This document shows positions 7,004-16,622 of a stretch of DNA of 64,000 nucleotides, piece after piece. Location: assembly GCA_025758065.1 (NCBI GenBank), contig CP107199.1, positions 3,569,501 to 3,633,500 of the forward strand, in the 5' to 3' direction. The position numbers and the translations under genes were made by a program. Position 1 is the first letter of the stretch. Every line of letters begins with the position of its first letter. Below the pieces are notes generated by a model. The model was not told where the DNA came from. It did not search any database and worked only from the letters and a program-made list of their open reading frames with translations. This DNA is from Lachnospiraceae bacterium (GTDB taxonomy: Bacteria > Bacillota > Clostridia > Lachnospirales > Lachnospiraceae).

Positions 7004-8671
7004 TTAGAACAGGCCAGTGATCTTTCCGTTTACCACATCAATACCTTCAGCAGCCGGTTTCTTCGGAAGTCCTGGCATAGTCATAATAGAACCTGTAAGC
7101 ACTACTACAAAACCTGCTCCGGCACAGACATAAGCATCTCTTACATTAATGGTAAAACCAGACGGTCTTCCCAGCTTTGTCTGGTCATCAGACAGGGAAT
7201 ACTGAGTCTTAGCCATACATACAGGCAGATCACCAAATCCCATTTCTTCAATGCGTTTTAAGGCCCTGGAAGCTGCAGGTGCATAAGATACACCGTCTGC
7301 ACCATAGATCTCAGAAGAAATGGTCTTGATTTTTTCTTTTAATGGCATCTCATCTGTATAGATCGGCTTAAAGTTCCCCTTCTTATTTTCCAGGGTATTC
7401 AATACCTTTTCAGCTAAAGCGATACCGCCTTCGCCGCCCTTTGCCCAGACTTCAGCCAATGCAAACTCACAGCCTCTTTCTTCACAGAATTTCTTAATGT
7501 AAGCATACTCAGCTTCTGTATCTGTTATGAAGGAGTTTAAGGTAACAACCACCGGAACACCGAATTTCTGGATATTTTCAATGTGCTTTTCAAGGTTTAC
7601 AATGCCTCTCTTTAAAGCATCCAGGTTTTCCTCAGAAAGCTGATCTTTTGGAACGCCTCCATTGTACTTTAACGCTCTTACAGTCGCCACTAATACTACA
7701 GCATCTGGATGGATGCCTGCTTTGCGGCACTTAATATCCATAAATTTCTCTGCACCCAGATCAGCGCCAAAACCAGCTTCTGTAACAACAATATCGCAAA
7801 GCTTTAAAGCTGTCTTTGTAGCACGTACACTGTTGCAGCCATGTGCAATATTGGCAAATGGTCCACCGTGCACCAAAGCACCTGTGTGTTCTAAGGTCTG
7901 GATCATATTTGGCTTTAATGCATCCTTTAACAGGGCTGCCATAGAACCTACTGCATGAAGATCCGCTGCTGTTACAGGCTCTCCTGCAAAATTGTAGGCA
8001 ACAATAATCTTTCCAAGACGTTCTTTTAAGTCATCCATATCATTTGCAAGGCAGAGGATCGCCATGATCTCAGAGGCAACCGTGATCACAAAATGATCCT
8101 CACGTACCATACCGTCAGCCTTTGCCCCAAGTCCAACCACTACATTTCTAAGCACTCTGTCATTCATATCCAGGCAGCGTTTCCAGAGAATCTGTCTTGG
8201 ATCGATACCCAGCGCATTTCCCTGCTGTATATGGTTATCAAGAAGTGCTGCCAGAAGATTGTTGGCAGATGTGATCGCATGGAAATCACCTGTAAAATGA
8301 AGATTCAAATCTTCCATAGGAAGCACCTGTGCATAACCGCCACCTGCTGCACCACCTTTAATACCAAAGCACGGTCCCAATGATGGCTCTCTTAAGGCGA
8401 TGATGGCATTTTTTCCCATTTTTCCAAGTGCTTCTCCCAAGCCTACGGTAATAGTAGTCTTTCCTTCACCGGCTGGCGTTGGGTTGATCGCTGTCACCAG
8501 GACCAGTTTGCCGTCCGGCCGGTCTTTTACTTTTTCCCAGAGATCATCTGTAAGCTTTGCTTTATATTTTCCATAAAGCTCCAGATCATCCTCTCCAATA
8601 CCATAAGATACTGCCACTTCCTTAATTGGCTGCATTACCGCTTCCTGTGCGATCTCAATATCGGTTTTCAT
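7004..8671 (-). CDS. fhs: Formate--tetrahydrofolate ligase
   Basis: Makes 10-formyl-tetrahydrofolate from formate, THF and ATP; the entry step of formate into one-carbon metabolism and of the methyl branch of the Wood-Ljungdahl route. 555 residues, the family norm. The ATP loop PTPAGEGKTTITVGLG (about 65-80) and the blocks REPSLGPCFGIKGGAAGGG (about 93-111) and FTGDFHAIT (about 131-139) are intact. A strong GGAGGAAG lies in front of ATG 8671. It sits between ftsK and murE on the same strand with gaps of about 30 bases, so read-through is likely. Nothing here shows whether the cell is an acetogen. Confidence 0.97.
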   Translation of the reverse strand: MKTDIEIAQEAVMQPIKEVAVSYGIGEDDLELYGKYKAKLTDDLWEKVKDRPDGKLVLVTAINPTPAGEGKTTITVGLGEALGKMGKNAIIALREPSLGPCFGIKGGAAGGGYAQVLPMEDLNLHFTGDFHAITSANNLLAALLDNHIQQGNALGIDPRQILWKRCLDMNDRVLRNVVVGLGAKADGMVREDHFVITVASEIMAILCLANDMDDLKERLGKIIVAYNFAGEPVTAADLHAVGSMAALLKDALKPNMIQTLEHTGALVHGGPFANIAHGCNSVRATKTALKLCDIVVTEAGFGADLGAEKFMDIKCRKAGIHPDAVVLVATVRALKYNGGVPKDQLSEENLDALKRGIVNLEKHIENIQKFGVPVVVTLNSFITDTEAEYAYIKKFCEERGCEFALAEVWAKGGEGGIALAEKVLNTLENKKGNFKPIYTDEMPLKEKIKTISSEIYGADGVSYAPAASRALKRIEEMGFGDLPVCMAKTQYSLSDDQTKLGRPSGFTINVRDAYVCAGAGFVVVLTGSIMTMPGLPKKPAAEGIDVVNGKITGLF

Positions 8672-8706
8672 AAGTGCTTCCTCCTTGATGAATAAATGTA
8701 AATGTA

Positions 8707-11700
8707 TTATCGTCCCTGTTCAAGCAGCTCTTCAAACTGCTCCAGGCTCATTAACACTTTTCTTGGTTTGGTTCCTTCTTCTTCCCCAACAACGCCTGCT
8801 TCTGCCAGCTGATCCATAATACGGGCCGCACGGTTAAATCCGATCTTAAAGACTCTCTGGAGCATACCAATAGAAGCTTTGTCCTTTTCTATGATAAATT
8901 TACCAGCCTGGGCAAAATATTCGTCCTGGTCTGCAGCTGAACTGCCGCCGTCAGAAGAAGGTGCAGCCACCCGGTTTATCACATCCTCGCTGTACTGGGC
9001 AGTCAGTCCCTGTTCTGTTAAAAACTCCACAACGCGGCCTACCTCTTCGTCTGACACAAAAGCCCCCTGAACACGCTGAGGTTTCGGGAAACCTGCCGGA
9101 TAAAAGAGCATATCTCCCTTTCCAAGAAGCTTTTCCGCACCGTTCATATCGATAATAGTACGGGAATCAACACCGGAAGAAACAGCAAATGCAATTCGCG
9201 ACGGAACGTTTGCCTTGATCAGACCGGTAATAACATTCACAGACGGTCTCTGTGTCGCGATCACCAGATGGATACCTGCAGCACGGGCCAGCTGTGCCAG
9301 ACGGCAGATAGAATCTTCTACTTCACCTGGTGCTACCATCATAAGGTCTGCTAACTCGTCGATGATGATAACGATCTGAGGCAGTTTCTTTGGCTTTTTA
9401 TCATCTGGTATATCCGCCAGCTTATCTATTTTTTCATTGTAACCCTTTAAGTCTCTTACATTGCAGTCTGCAAACTTCTTATAACGGTCTGTCATTTCTG
9501 CAACCGCCCAGTTTAAAGCCCCTGAAGCCTTCTTCGGGTCTGTAACCACCGGGATGAGCAGATGCGGGATACCATTGTATACACTTAATTCTACTACCTT
9601 CGGGTCTACCATGATCATCTTGACATCCTTTGGATCAGATTTAAAGATAATACTCATGATCAGGGTGTTGATACATACAGATTTACCGGAACCCGTAGCA
9701 CCTGCGATCAGAAGATGGGGCATCTTGGCAATATCTGTAACAACTACCTGTCCGCCAATATCCTTACCAACAGCAAAAGCAAGACGGGATTTATGGTTCT
9801 TAAAGGAATCAGAATCCAGAAGCTCTCTTAAATATACAATATTATTCTCTTTATTTGGCACCTCAATACCTACTGCTGATTTGCCTGGGATAGGCGCCTC
9901 AATACGGATATCCGCTGCTGCAAGACTTAACTTAATATCGTCAGTAAGTCCTACAATCTTGCTTACCTTTACCCCCTGTTCCGGCAATAACTCATACCGG
10001 GTAACGGAAGGGCCGCAGCTGATATTTGTAACTGTAACACCTACGCCAAAGTTATGCAGTGTCTGCTGCAACTTAATGGCTGTAGCCTTATATTCATTTT
10101 CTGAAAAGGCATTGCTGTTGTGGACTGGCTTCTTCAACAGGTCCGTAGGCGGGAATATGTATTCTTTTTCCACCTCCTGTTTAGAGATCTCCCTGGCAAC
10201 AGACGCTGCTGACTCGCCTTCTGACTCTGTGATCGCAGTCTTTACATTAGAAGACCGGGATGCCATAAATGGATCTGGCTTTGGCGCAGCAGCTGCCTCT
10301 GCATCCCTTGTGCTTTCTAATTTTTTCTTTAACAGATCTGTCTCTGCATCGATCACCTTTCCAGAAGCAGTCACTACCTGTTTTGGCGCTTCTGGAACAT
10401 AGAGCGCTCCGGAAGCTGACATAAGCGGATCAGGAGCCGTACTGTCATCAAATTTAGGATCCCATGGGGATTCTTCTTCCGTATCATCTTCTTCATCAGC
10501 CTTTATATCTGCATATATATCCTGAGTTTTTTTCTCATATTCTTTCATCTGTATTGTATGAGTTTTTTTCTCGCCAAGTTCATCTTCATTTTCAATATCA
10601 GAAAGACTGACTGTTTCTTCTGAAAGGTCTTCATCCCATGGCGTATCTTCTACCGGTACTGTATAAAGCTCTTTGGGCACTGGTTCTTCCTGTGGCACAG
10701 GCTTTCCTGAAACAGCTGATACCTTCTGTTCCCAGGCAGTCGCCCGTCCTGATGAAAGATCCGGAGCCGGGATTTCCATTTCCTCTAAAGTTCTTCTGTC
10801 TTTTGGCACATGGATGGTCTCATACTGGGCTTCCAGTTCATCTGCCAGAGCCTGTGCCTCATCCTTTAGATTATCATAACCAGAAGGCATCTGGATCCGT
10901 CCTCTGAACTCATCTGCCGGTGACGGGATCTCCTCTTCTTCCTCATAAACCACTCTGTTTCTGCCGGTGGCCGAAGGCTTATCTTCTATACGCTCATCCG
11001 GACCTTCTTCTGGCTCATTATCCATAATGCCTGCATATCCGGTCTCATCTGCAGTGTTTTCTTCTGGCTGGCGTTCCTTTGCTGCAGCAGGTTGTCCGGC
11101 AAATGCTTCCTGAAATGCTTCCTCATCATATTCTGCATCTTCCGGAACAGGACGTCTGCCTTCTTCCATGGCAGTAAGTCTGGTAGCATTCAGATTAACA
11201 CCACGGACTCTCTGTTCTTCCCGTAAAAGTTTCTGTTCTTCAGCTTTCTGTGCATGGATCTCTTTTCTCCGGTCCATATCTTCTCTTGCATACCGGTATG
11301 CCCGGTCACTGCCCCGCTTCACCGCAGACACAAAGGATTTCCCTGTAATACATACCATACAGATAATAAGCAGTACTAAAAATACAAGATAGGCGCCGGC
11401 TCTTCCTACAAAAAACATAAGTGCTGAAGCTAACGCTCCGCCTATTAATCCACCTCCTGCGCCTCCTGCTGCTCCATCTATATAAAACTGGGTAACAGGA
11501 CCATCCTGAGGCATTTTTCCAAAAAGCAGCTGAAACAGGCCGCACAGTGTAAGCACTGCGACTATCACTGCTCCTAATTTAACAGCCGCATGGATATTCC
11601 CCTGATTTGATAAATAAAAGCAGGTCCCTATAAAAATAAGCAGCGGCAAAAGATAACCTAATATGCCAAACAGTCCTAACTGCATACCCTTTAATATCTC

Positions 11701-11973
11701 ACCTACAATACCGCACAAGCCAAAGTTACTTAAAAATAAAAGGATCGCAACAGCAAAAGAGCAGATAATGATCACTTCTGCTCTCATAAATCCCATATCA
11801 TCTTCTTCATAAACCGGTTCCTGTACCTTTCTGGAAGAACTGCTCCTCCCTGCAGATACCGTGTTCTGTTTTTTTGCCCTGCTGCTTCCTGCTGTCTCTT
11901 TTTTCGTGGTACTTCCCTTTGGTCTTCCAGGTTTTCCCGTTTTACCCTGTTGTTTCTTTACTGAATCAGCCAC
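8707..11973 (-). CDS. ftsK: FtsK/SpoIIIE DNA translocase
   Basis: Hexameric membrane-anchored ATPase that pumps chromosomal DNA through the division or sporulation septum. 1088 residues. An N-terminal block of about four membrane segments (residues about 60-215) follows a Lys/Ser-rich head; a long acidic linker (about 215-600) comes next, then the motor with Walker A GATGSGKSVCIN and Walker B IVIIIDELADLMM, and the winged-helix gamma domain ending at the C-terminus (FNRAARIMDQLAEAG). The start is GTG 11973 behind AGGAGG; the nearby ATG hits a stop after three codons. The long linker makes it larger than SpoIIIE of Bacillus. Whether it serves division or sporulation cannot be decided here. Bases 11974-12058 are a short spacer. 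Confidence 0.95.
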   Translation of the reverse strand: MADSVKKQQGKTGKPGRPKGSTTKKETAGSSRAKKQNTVSAGRSSSSRKVQEPVYEEDDMGFMRAEVIIICSFAVAILLFLSNFGLCGIVGEILKGMQLGLFGILGYLLPLLIFIGTCFYLSNQGNIHAAVKLGAVIVAVLTLCGLFQLLFGKMPQDGPVTQFYIDGAAGGAGGGLIGGALASALMFFVGRAGAYLVFLVLLIICMVCITGKSFVSAVKRGSDRAYRYAREDMDRRKEIHAQKAEEQKLLREEQRVRGVNLNATRLTAMEEGRRPVPEDAEYDEEAFQEAFAGQPAAAKERQPEENTADETGYAGIMDNEPEEGPDERIEDKPSATGRNRVVYEEEEEIPSPADEFRGRIQMPSGYDNLKDEAQALADELEAQYETIHVPKDRRTLEEMEIPAPDLSSGRATAWEQKVSAVSGKPVPQEEPVPKELYTVPVEDTPWDEDLSEETVSLSDIENEDELGEKKTHTIQMKEYEKKTQDIYADIKADEEDDTEEESPWDPKFDDSTAPDPLMSASGALYVPEAPKQVVTASGKVIDAETDLLKKKLESTRDAEAAAAPKPDPFMASRSSNVKTAITESEGESAASVAREISKQEVEKEYIFPPTDLLKKPVHNSNAFSENEYKATAIKLQQTLHNFGVGVTVTNISCGPSVTRYELLPEQGVKVSKIVGLTDDIKLSLAAADIRIEAPIPGKSAVGIEVPNKENNIVYLRELLDSDSFKNHKSRLAFAVGKDIGGQVVVTDIAKMPHLLIAGATGSGKSVCINTLIMSIIFKSDPKDVKMIMVDPKVVELSVYNGIPHLLIPVVTDPKKASGALNWAVAEMTDRYKKFADCNVRDLKGYNEKIDKLADIPDDKKPKKLPQIVIIIDELADLMMVAPGEVEDSICRLAQLARAAGIHLVIATQRPSVNVITGLIKANVPSRIAFAVSSGVDSRTIIDMNGAEKLLGKGDMLFYPAGFPKPQRVQGAFVSDEEVGRVVEFLTEQGLTAQYSEDVINRVAAPSSDGGSSAADQDEYFAQAGKFIIEKDKASIGMLQRVFKIGFNRAARIMDQLAEAGVVGEEEGTKPRKVLMSLEQFEELLEQGR

Positions 11974-12058
11974 AGATCATAGCCTCCTATTTTCATACCT
12001 CATCCAAAGAACATATGTTCTCCGAAAATATGGACTATTAACAGTATACAAAAAATTC

Positions 12059-13009
12059 TTAAGAATTGCAACGCTTTTGATCTCTGGTAAAAAACCGGTA
12101 TGCATTATCAAAGGAAAGTTTGTCTACAATCTTGCGGCTGATCCCATGTTCTACCAGGTATTCCCCATAAGCTGCCCCTCCGTAAGGTGTTCCAATAGAC
12201 GGATCACAGGTCACACCACCGTCTAAGTCCATACCCCAGGCGATCACATCCTCTCCTCCCAGCTCCAGCATACGGTCAATGAGGCGCAGTAGCTGTTCTT
12301 TCTGTCCGGCTCCCAGATCGTCCGGTTCTGAAAGGAACTTAGAATGGACATTAATACCGCAAAGTCCTCCTCTTGCCACGATCTCCTTAAACTGGTCATC
12401 CCGCAGATTGCGGCTGTGGCTGCACAAAGCCCTTAAATTAGAATGAGATGCAACAAAAGGCTTTGCAGAGCAATTTAACAGATCCTCAAAACCTGCATCA
12501 TTTAAATGGGAACAATCCACGATCATCCCTACTTCTTCCATTCGGCGTACTACTGCTTTTCCAAAATCAGTAAGCCCCATTTCAGACTGGGAACCGCTTC
12601 CTAACTCATTGATTCCATTCCAGGTCAATGTCATCATCTTAAAATTCAATTTTGCAAAATGATCTACATTTTCCAGTTTTCCCCCAAGTGCAGCCCCACT
12701 TTCAATAGAACGGATAAATGCCCATTTTCTTTCATTTAAAATAGTGTCCAGATCAGACATATCTTCTACCAGAGCCGCCTTGTCTGCGATTTTTCCCACA
12801 GCCTCTTTCATATATTCATAATATCCGTTGATAAAATCTACTGCTTCCTGGCCTCTTAAATGATCCGGCACCCATACTGCAAGAAACTGCACTGCTTTAT
12901 CCAGTTTCTCCTGGCCCTTCATAGTAAACTGGGTGATGCTGTTGTCAAAAGTCTCATTATTGTTTTTTAATGCTTCAATGGTATCACAGTGTAGATCAAA
13001 AATTTTCAT
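12059..13009 (-). CDS. Membrane dipeptidase, peptidase family M19
   Basis: Zinc dipeptidase of the renal-dipeptidase family, hydrolysing dipeptides (some members act on D-residues or cyclic forms). 316 residues. The metal-binding and active-site blocks are visible: FDLHCDT (3-9), IESGAALGG (about 100-108), IVDCSHLND (about 162-170), ASHSNLRAL and HSRNLRDDQ (about 188-207). There is no signal peptide, so it is probably cytosolic despite the family name. GGGGAGG precedes ATG 13009. It sits between the ClpP-like protease and ftsK; these three plus the wall hydrolase could form one long unit. Substrate unknown. Confidence 0.9.
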   Translation of the reverse strand: MKIFDLHCDTIEALKNNNETFDNSITQFTMKGQEKLDKAVQFLAVWVPDHLRGQEAVDFINGYYEYMKEAVGKIADKAALVEDMSDLDTILNERKWAFIRSIESGAALGGKLENVDHFAKLNFKMMTLTWNGINELGSGSQSEMGLTDFGKAVVRRMEEVGMIVDCSHLNDAGFEDLLNCSAKPFVASHSNLRALCSHSRNLRDDQFKEIVARGGLCGINVHSKFLSEPDDLGAGQKEQLLRLIDRMLELGGEDVIAWGMDLDGGVTCDPSIGTPYGGAAYGEYLVEHGISRKIVDKLSFDNAYRFFTRDQKRCNS

Positions 13010-13097
13010 TGTATCCTCCCCTTCGCCTGATTCCTATATGATATATGCTTACAGGCTGATCATTCTCTTTTTATAGTTTACACTGACCTGGCAAAAA

Positions 13098-13856
13098 TTA
13101 AAACCCCTGTTTTTCATCAATCATTTCATATAACTTCTTTAGCGCTTCCCTGATGCCTCCAACCTCATCAATAAGTCCCACATCTACTGCTTCCTGGCCC
13201 ACCAGCACCGTTCCCAGGTCTCTTGCAAGCATTTTTGTATTGTGCATCAGCTCTCTTAACTGGTCATAGGCAATATCTGCATGAGTGGATACAAAATTTA
13301 AAATACGGTCCTGTATCATCTCAAAATATTCATAAGTCTGGGCTGTGCCAATGACCATACCGCTCATACGCACCGGGTGTACCATCATGGTGCCTGAGGG
13401 AACGATAAAAGAATGATCCGATGCCACTGCCAGGGGTACACCAATAGAATGGCTGCCTCCCAACACCAGTGATACTACCGGAATGCTCATAGATGCGATC
13501 ATCTCTGCAATAGCAAGACCGGCATCCACATCTCCGCCGGAGGTGTTTAAAAGAACCAGCATCCCTTCTATCTGCGCATCATCTTCGATCTGTGCCAGCA
13601 TGGGAAGCACATGGTCATATTTGGTGGTTTTGGCATTTCCGGAGGCATTTTCATGGCCTTCTACTTCCCCAATAATAGAAAGCAGGTGGATACGCCGTTT
13701 TCCTTCATTTCCTTCCAAAGTCATCTGTCCCCAGTTTTTAAGATGAATGTCTCCTTTCTCTTCAATCTCTTTTTCCCGGATCTTTCGCTCCTGTGACAAA
13801 GATCCAGCTTTATCCGCCCATTTTTCTTCTTTTTTATCCTTCTGATTTTTTCCCAT
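13098..13856 (-). CDS. ClpP-like (TepA family) serine protease
   Basis: Member of the ClpP/crotonase fold family, of the TepA/YmfB-type lineage often encoded beside ftsK in Clostridia. Visible: NTSGGDVDAGLAIAEMI, the nucleophile serine region GGSHSIGVPLA, and the histidine in MMVHPVRM. A lysine/glutamate-rich N-terminal tail replaces a propeptide. About 252 residues from ATG 13856, chosen because AAGGATGG lies eight bases upstream; the ATG at 13868 falls inside that site. TepA of Bacillus has been linked to protein secretion and spore processes, but the role here is not known, and no Clp ATPase gene is adjacent. Confidence 0.85.
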   Translation of the reverse strand: MGKNQKDKKEEKWADKAGSLSQERKIREKEIEEKGDIHLKNWGQMTLEGNEGKRRIHLLSIIGEVEGHENASGNAKTTKYDHVLPMLAQIEDDAQIEGMLVLLNTSGGDVDAGLAIAEMIASMSIPVVSLVLGGSHSIGVPLAVASDHSFIVPSGTMMVHPVRMSGMVIGTAQTYEYFEMIQDRILNFVSTHADIAYDQLRELMHNTKMLARDLGTVLVGQEAVDVGLIDEVGGIREALKKLYEMIDEKQGF

Positions 13857-13928
13857 AAAAAAGACCATCCTTTCTGTATCTGTATTCCAGTTACATAAGG
13901 ACAGTCTTTCCTGTTTTTATTTTATTTA

Positions 13929-15596
13929 TTAATCCAGCATACTGCGGATAGCTACCGGTGTACGGTAATTCCAGGTAGAGGTCTTAATACCACTTCTGCG
14001 GCTGGCTGCATGTACGATGCGGCCATTTCCAATATAAATAGCTACGTGGTTTACCTTTCCGTTGCTGCCTGCGTAGAAGATCAGGTCTCCAGGCTGCATA
14101 TTAGCTGAGCTGACTTTCTTACCCATCTGGGCCTGGGAGCCGGAATAATGAGGCAGTGATACGCCGAATTTCTCCATGACTCTCATAGTAAAGCCAGAAC
14201 AGTCCACACCATTTGTAAGGCTGGTACCGCCCCATACATAGCGGTTTCCTACAAACTGCAGGGCATAATTTACAAGCTGTGAACGACGGGACTGTTTAGA
14301 GCCTGAACTGCCGTTCTTAGAGGAATCGGAGCCATTGTCCTTTGCAGGGGTGAACTTGATGGCTTCGTTTAAGGCATAACGGACTTCTACGTTATTGTCA
14401 CGGGTAGAGATATATGCTTTTTCATCTCCATCCTGACTGCCATCCTCTGCATCTACAGAACCCAGGTCGATCTGTACCCAGCCATCCTGCTGGTCTACTA
14501 CCGGGTAACGTTCATCTTTGACGATCTGTGTCCAGATCTTGGAATCTGTATTTGGCTCTACACGGACATTTAACACATCTGTTGTGATGATCGCCATCTG
14601 TGCGGCATTCTGCATTGCCAGGTCTTTTGCTTCCTGGCCCGTTGCGATCAGTTCCGGATCAGCTGCAATATAGCCGGTTACTGTACCGGATTTGATCTTA
14701 TACCAGCCATCTACAGTCTCAATAATATCACCGGCTGCCTTACTGGTCAGCTTACCAATTACATTATCATCACCTTTATTTTCCGGTGTACTGCGCACAT
14801 TCATATAACCGCTCTTTTTAAAGATGACCAGATTATCATACTGATTAATAGCCTGTGCCTTCAGATCCAGTTTACGTCCCTCATTTAAGGCATATTTTAC
14901 TTCACAATAATCAGCTGAAATATAACCGCCGTTTATCTGGATCCAGCCATCTTCTTCTGAAAGCACCTCATAACGCTCTGCCGGAAGTGCCTGGCCTACG
15001 ATCTGCGCATCTTTGCTTGCTTCACTCCGGATGTTCAGATTATCATTTTCCGTCATGATAATGGCACGTTTCTTTACAAGCCCCTTTGCCAGTTCTTTTG
15101 CCTCATCTCCTGTTACCAGATACTGGCTGCTGATATAGCCTTCAATGCCGCCGGAGGTAATATGACTCCACTCGCCTTCTTCTCCAAGGGCTTCGCAGGC
15201 ACCGTCTCCGGAGATCTTTCCTATGATATTTCCCTTCATATCCGGAGTTTCACGGATATTTACATAACCGGAAACCTGGACAATACCCAGATTCTGGTAC
15301 GCATCAACAGCATCCTGTATCTCCTGCTCTTCTTTTGCTTTTTCTTCCTCTTCTCTTGCAGCATTAGAAGCACTGGCTGCTTCCAGTCCGGTTCCCGGCT
15401 CGTCAATCACGTTTTCACTGCCGCCACGGGCAACCCGACCTGATACTGCTGACTTTACATTTATCACTGCCAGCACAATGATCCCGATCAGTACCACTGC
15501 TGCCAGAGCCATCAGAATATATCTGGGATCCCATTTCTGATTTCGGTTCCTTCTCGCCTTGTTCAAACGAGATATATAGTCCTTATTTTCACTCAT
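13929..15596 (-). CDS. SH3-domain NlpC/P60 (C40) peptidoglycan hydrolase
   Basis: Predicted membrane-anchored cell-wall endopeptidase. One membrane segment (about 28-48, YILMALAAVVLIGIIVLAVI) follows a basic head, placing the rest outside. Four bacterial SH3 repeats follow, each with an NIR/NVR motif (YVNIRETP, LNIRSEA, MNVRSTP, LNVRVEP). A Ser/Gly linker leads to a C-terminal NlpC/P60 domain with the catalytic Cys in GVDCSGFTM (about 463-471), His in VNHVAIYIG and a third polar residue in HAAS. RBS AGGAG lies before ATG 15596. SH3 repeats bind wall peptides; the enzyme probably cuts stem peptides. Upstream bases 15597-15751 hold its promoter region and no gene. Confidence 0.92.
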   Translation of the reverse strand: MSENKDYISRLNKARRNRNQKWDPRYILMALAAVVLIGIIVLAVINVKSAVSGRVARGGSENVIDEPGTGLEAASASNAAREEEEKAKEEQEIQDAVDAYQNLGIVQVSGYVNIRETPDMKGNIIGKISGDGACEALGEEGEWSHITSGGIEGYISSQYLVTGDEAKELAKGLVKKRAIIMTENDNLNIRSEASKDAQIVGQALPAERYEVLSEEDGWIQINGGYISADYCEVKYALNEGRKLDLKAQAINQYDNLVIFKKSGYMNVRSTPENKGDDNVIGKLTSKAAGDIIETVDGWYKIKSGTVTGYIAADPELIATGQEAKDLAMQNAAQMAIITTDVLNVRVEPNTDSKIWTQIVKDERYPVVDQQDGWVQIDLGSVDAEDGSQDGDEKAYISTRDNNVEVRYALNEAIKFTPAKDNGSDSSKNGSSGSKQSRRSQLVNYALQFVGNRYVWGGTSLTNGVDCSGFTMRVMEKFGVSLPHYSGSQAQMGKKVSSANMQPGDLIFYAGSNGKVNHVAIYIGNGRIVHAASRRSGIKTSTWNYRTPVAIRSMLD

Positions 15597-15751
15597 TGCT
15601 TATTTCTCCTGTCGTTTCTAGATCCAGCTATAGATACGCACCTGACCGTTTCTCTGCAACCACAGCATCCTATGCGCACTTTATGTATGAGTATAACATA
15701 AAATCTCTATCAAAAAATGAACAAACTATTAAATATATTAAAAAATATTAC

Positions 15752-15804
15752 AAAAATATTGCCCGGGAAGGCTATATACCATATGTATACATCCCCCTCG
15801 GGCA
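15752..15804 (-). terminator. Intrinsic terminator of the ABC importer operon
   Basis: Minus strand: TTGCCCG, about 30-base loop with inner pairing, CGGGCAA, then TATTTTTG. It lies just downstream of the ABC ATPase stop. Confidence 0.7.
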
Positions 15805-15824
15805 ACAAAACATATTTGCATTTT

Positions 15825-16622
15825 CTATTTTGCCAGCATCATACGGTCATTAGAGAATTCTTCACCGCTTGCTTCGGAGAATTTTGCCAGCAGATCTTCT
15901 ACTGTCAGTTTCTTTTTCTCCTCGCCTTCCACATCATAAATAACATGGCCACTGTTCATCATGATCAGGCGATTGCCGATCTGAATGGCATCTTTCATGT
16001 TATGAGTGACCATTAAGGCGGTCAGATGCTGTTCATTTACCATCTCTTCTGTCAGTTCCAGGACTTTTCTTGCTGTTTTCGGATCAAGGGCTGCTGTATG
16101 CTCATCTAACAAAAGCAGCTTTGGGCGCTTCAAAGTAGACATCAGCAGTGTCAGAGCCTGTCTCTGTCCGCCGGAAAGAAGTCCTACTTTAGACGTCAGA
16201 CGGTCTTCCAGTCCCAGCCCCAGTCTTAAGAGCAGATCTCTGTAAAGCTTTCTTTCATTATTATTGATACCTGGTTTTAAGGTACGAAGATTTCCTCTTC
16301 TTAAAGCCAGAGCCAGATTTTCCTCAATTCCCATAGTAGCTGCAGTTCCATTCATAGGATCCTGGAACACACGTCCTAAAAAAGCAGCCCTTTTGTATTC
16401 CGGAAGCTTTGTTACATCTTTATCATCAATGATGATCTGTCCTTCATCTACCGGCCATACACCTGCAATGGCATTTAACATAGTGGATTTGCCGGCACCA
16501 TTACCACCAATGATCGTAACAAAATCTCCCTCTTTCAGCGTAAGGTTTAAATCCCTTAACGCCTGTTTTTCGTTCACTGTGCCTTTATTAAAGGTTTTTG
16601 ATACATGTTTGATCTGAAGCAT
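15825..16622 (-). CDS. ABC transporter ATP-binding protein (TrpX-YZ type importer)
   Basis: Energises the importer encoded with the two next genes. 265 residues with Walker A IGGNGAGKST (about 38-47), a Q-loop region (FQDPMNG), signature LSGGQRQALTLLM (about 149-161), Walker B LLLLDEHTAALDP and switch His in VTHNMKD. Its ATG overlaps the permease stop by one base (TGATG), showing coupling. The permease and binding-protein types place it with the ABC family used for tryptophan/tyrosine-like or other uncharacterised solutes. Substrate not deducible. Confidence 0.92.
   Translation of the reverse strand: MLQIKHVSKTFNKGTVNEKQALRDLNLTLKEGDFVTIIGGNGAGKSTMLNAIAGVWPVDEGQIIIDDKDVTKLPEYKRAAFLGRVFQDPMNGTAATMGIEENLALALRRGNLRTLKPGINNNERKLYRDLLLRLGLGLEDRLTSKVGLLSGGQRQALTLLMSTLKRPKLLLLDEHTAALDPKTARKVLELTEEMVNEQHLTALMVTHNMKDAIQIGNRLIMMNSGHVIYDVEGEEKKKLTVEDLLAKFSEASGEEFSNDRMMLAK

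Noticed and set aside
9554..10402. 282-codon open frame on the plus strand inside ftsK
   Set aside because: Antisense to clear FtsK motor sequence; composition reflects the codon bias of the opposite strand; no ribosome site.
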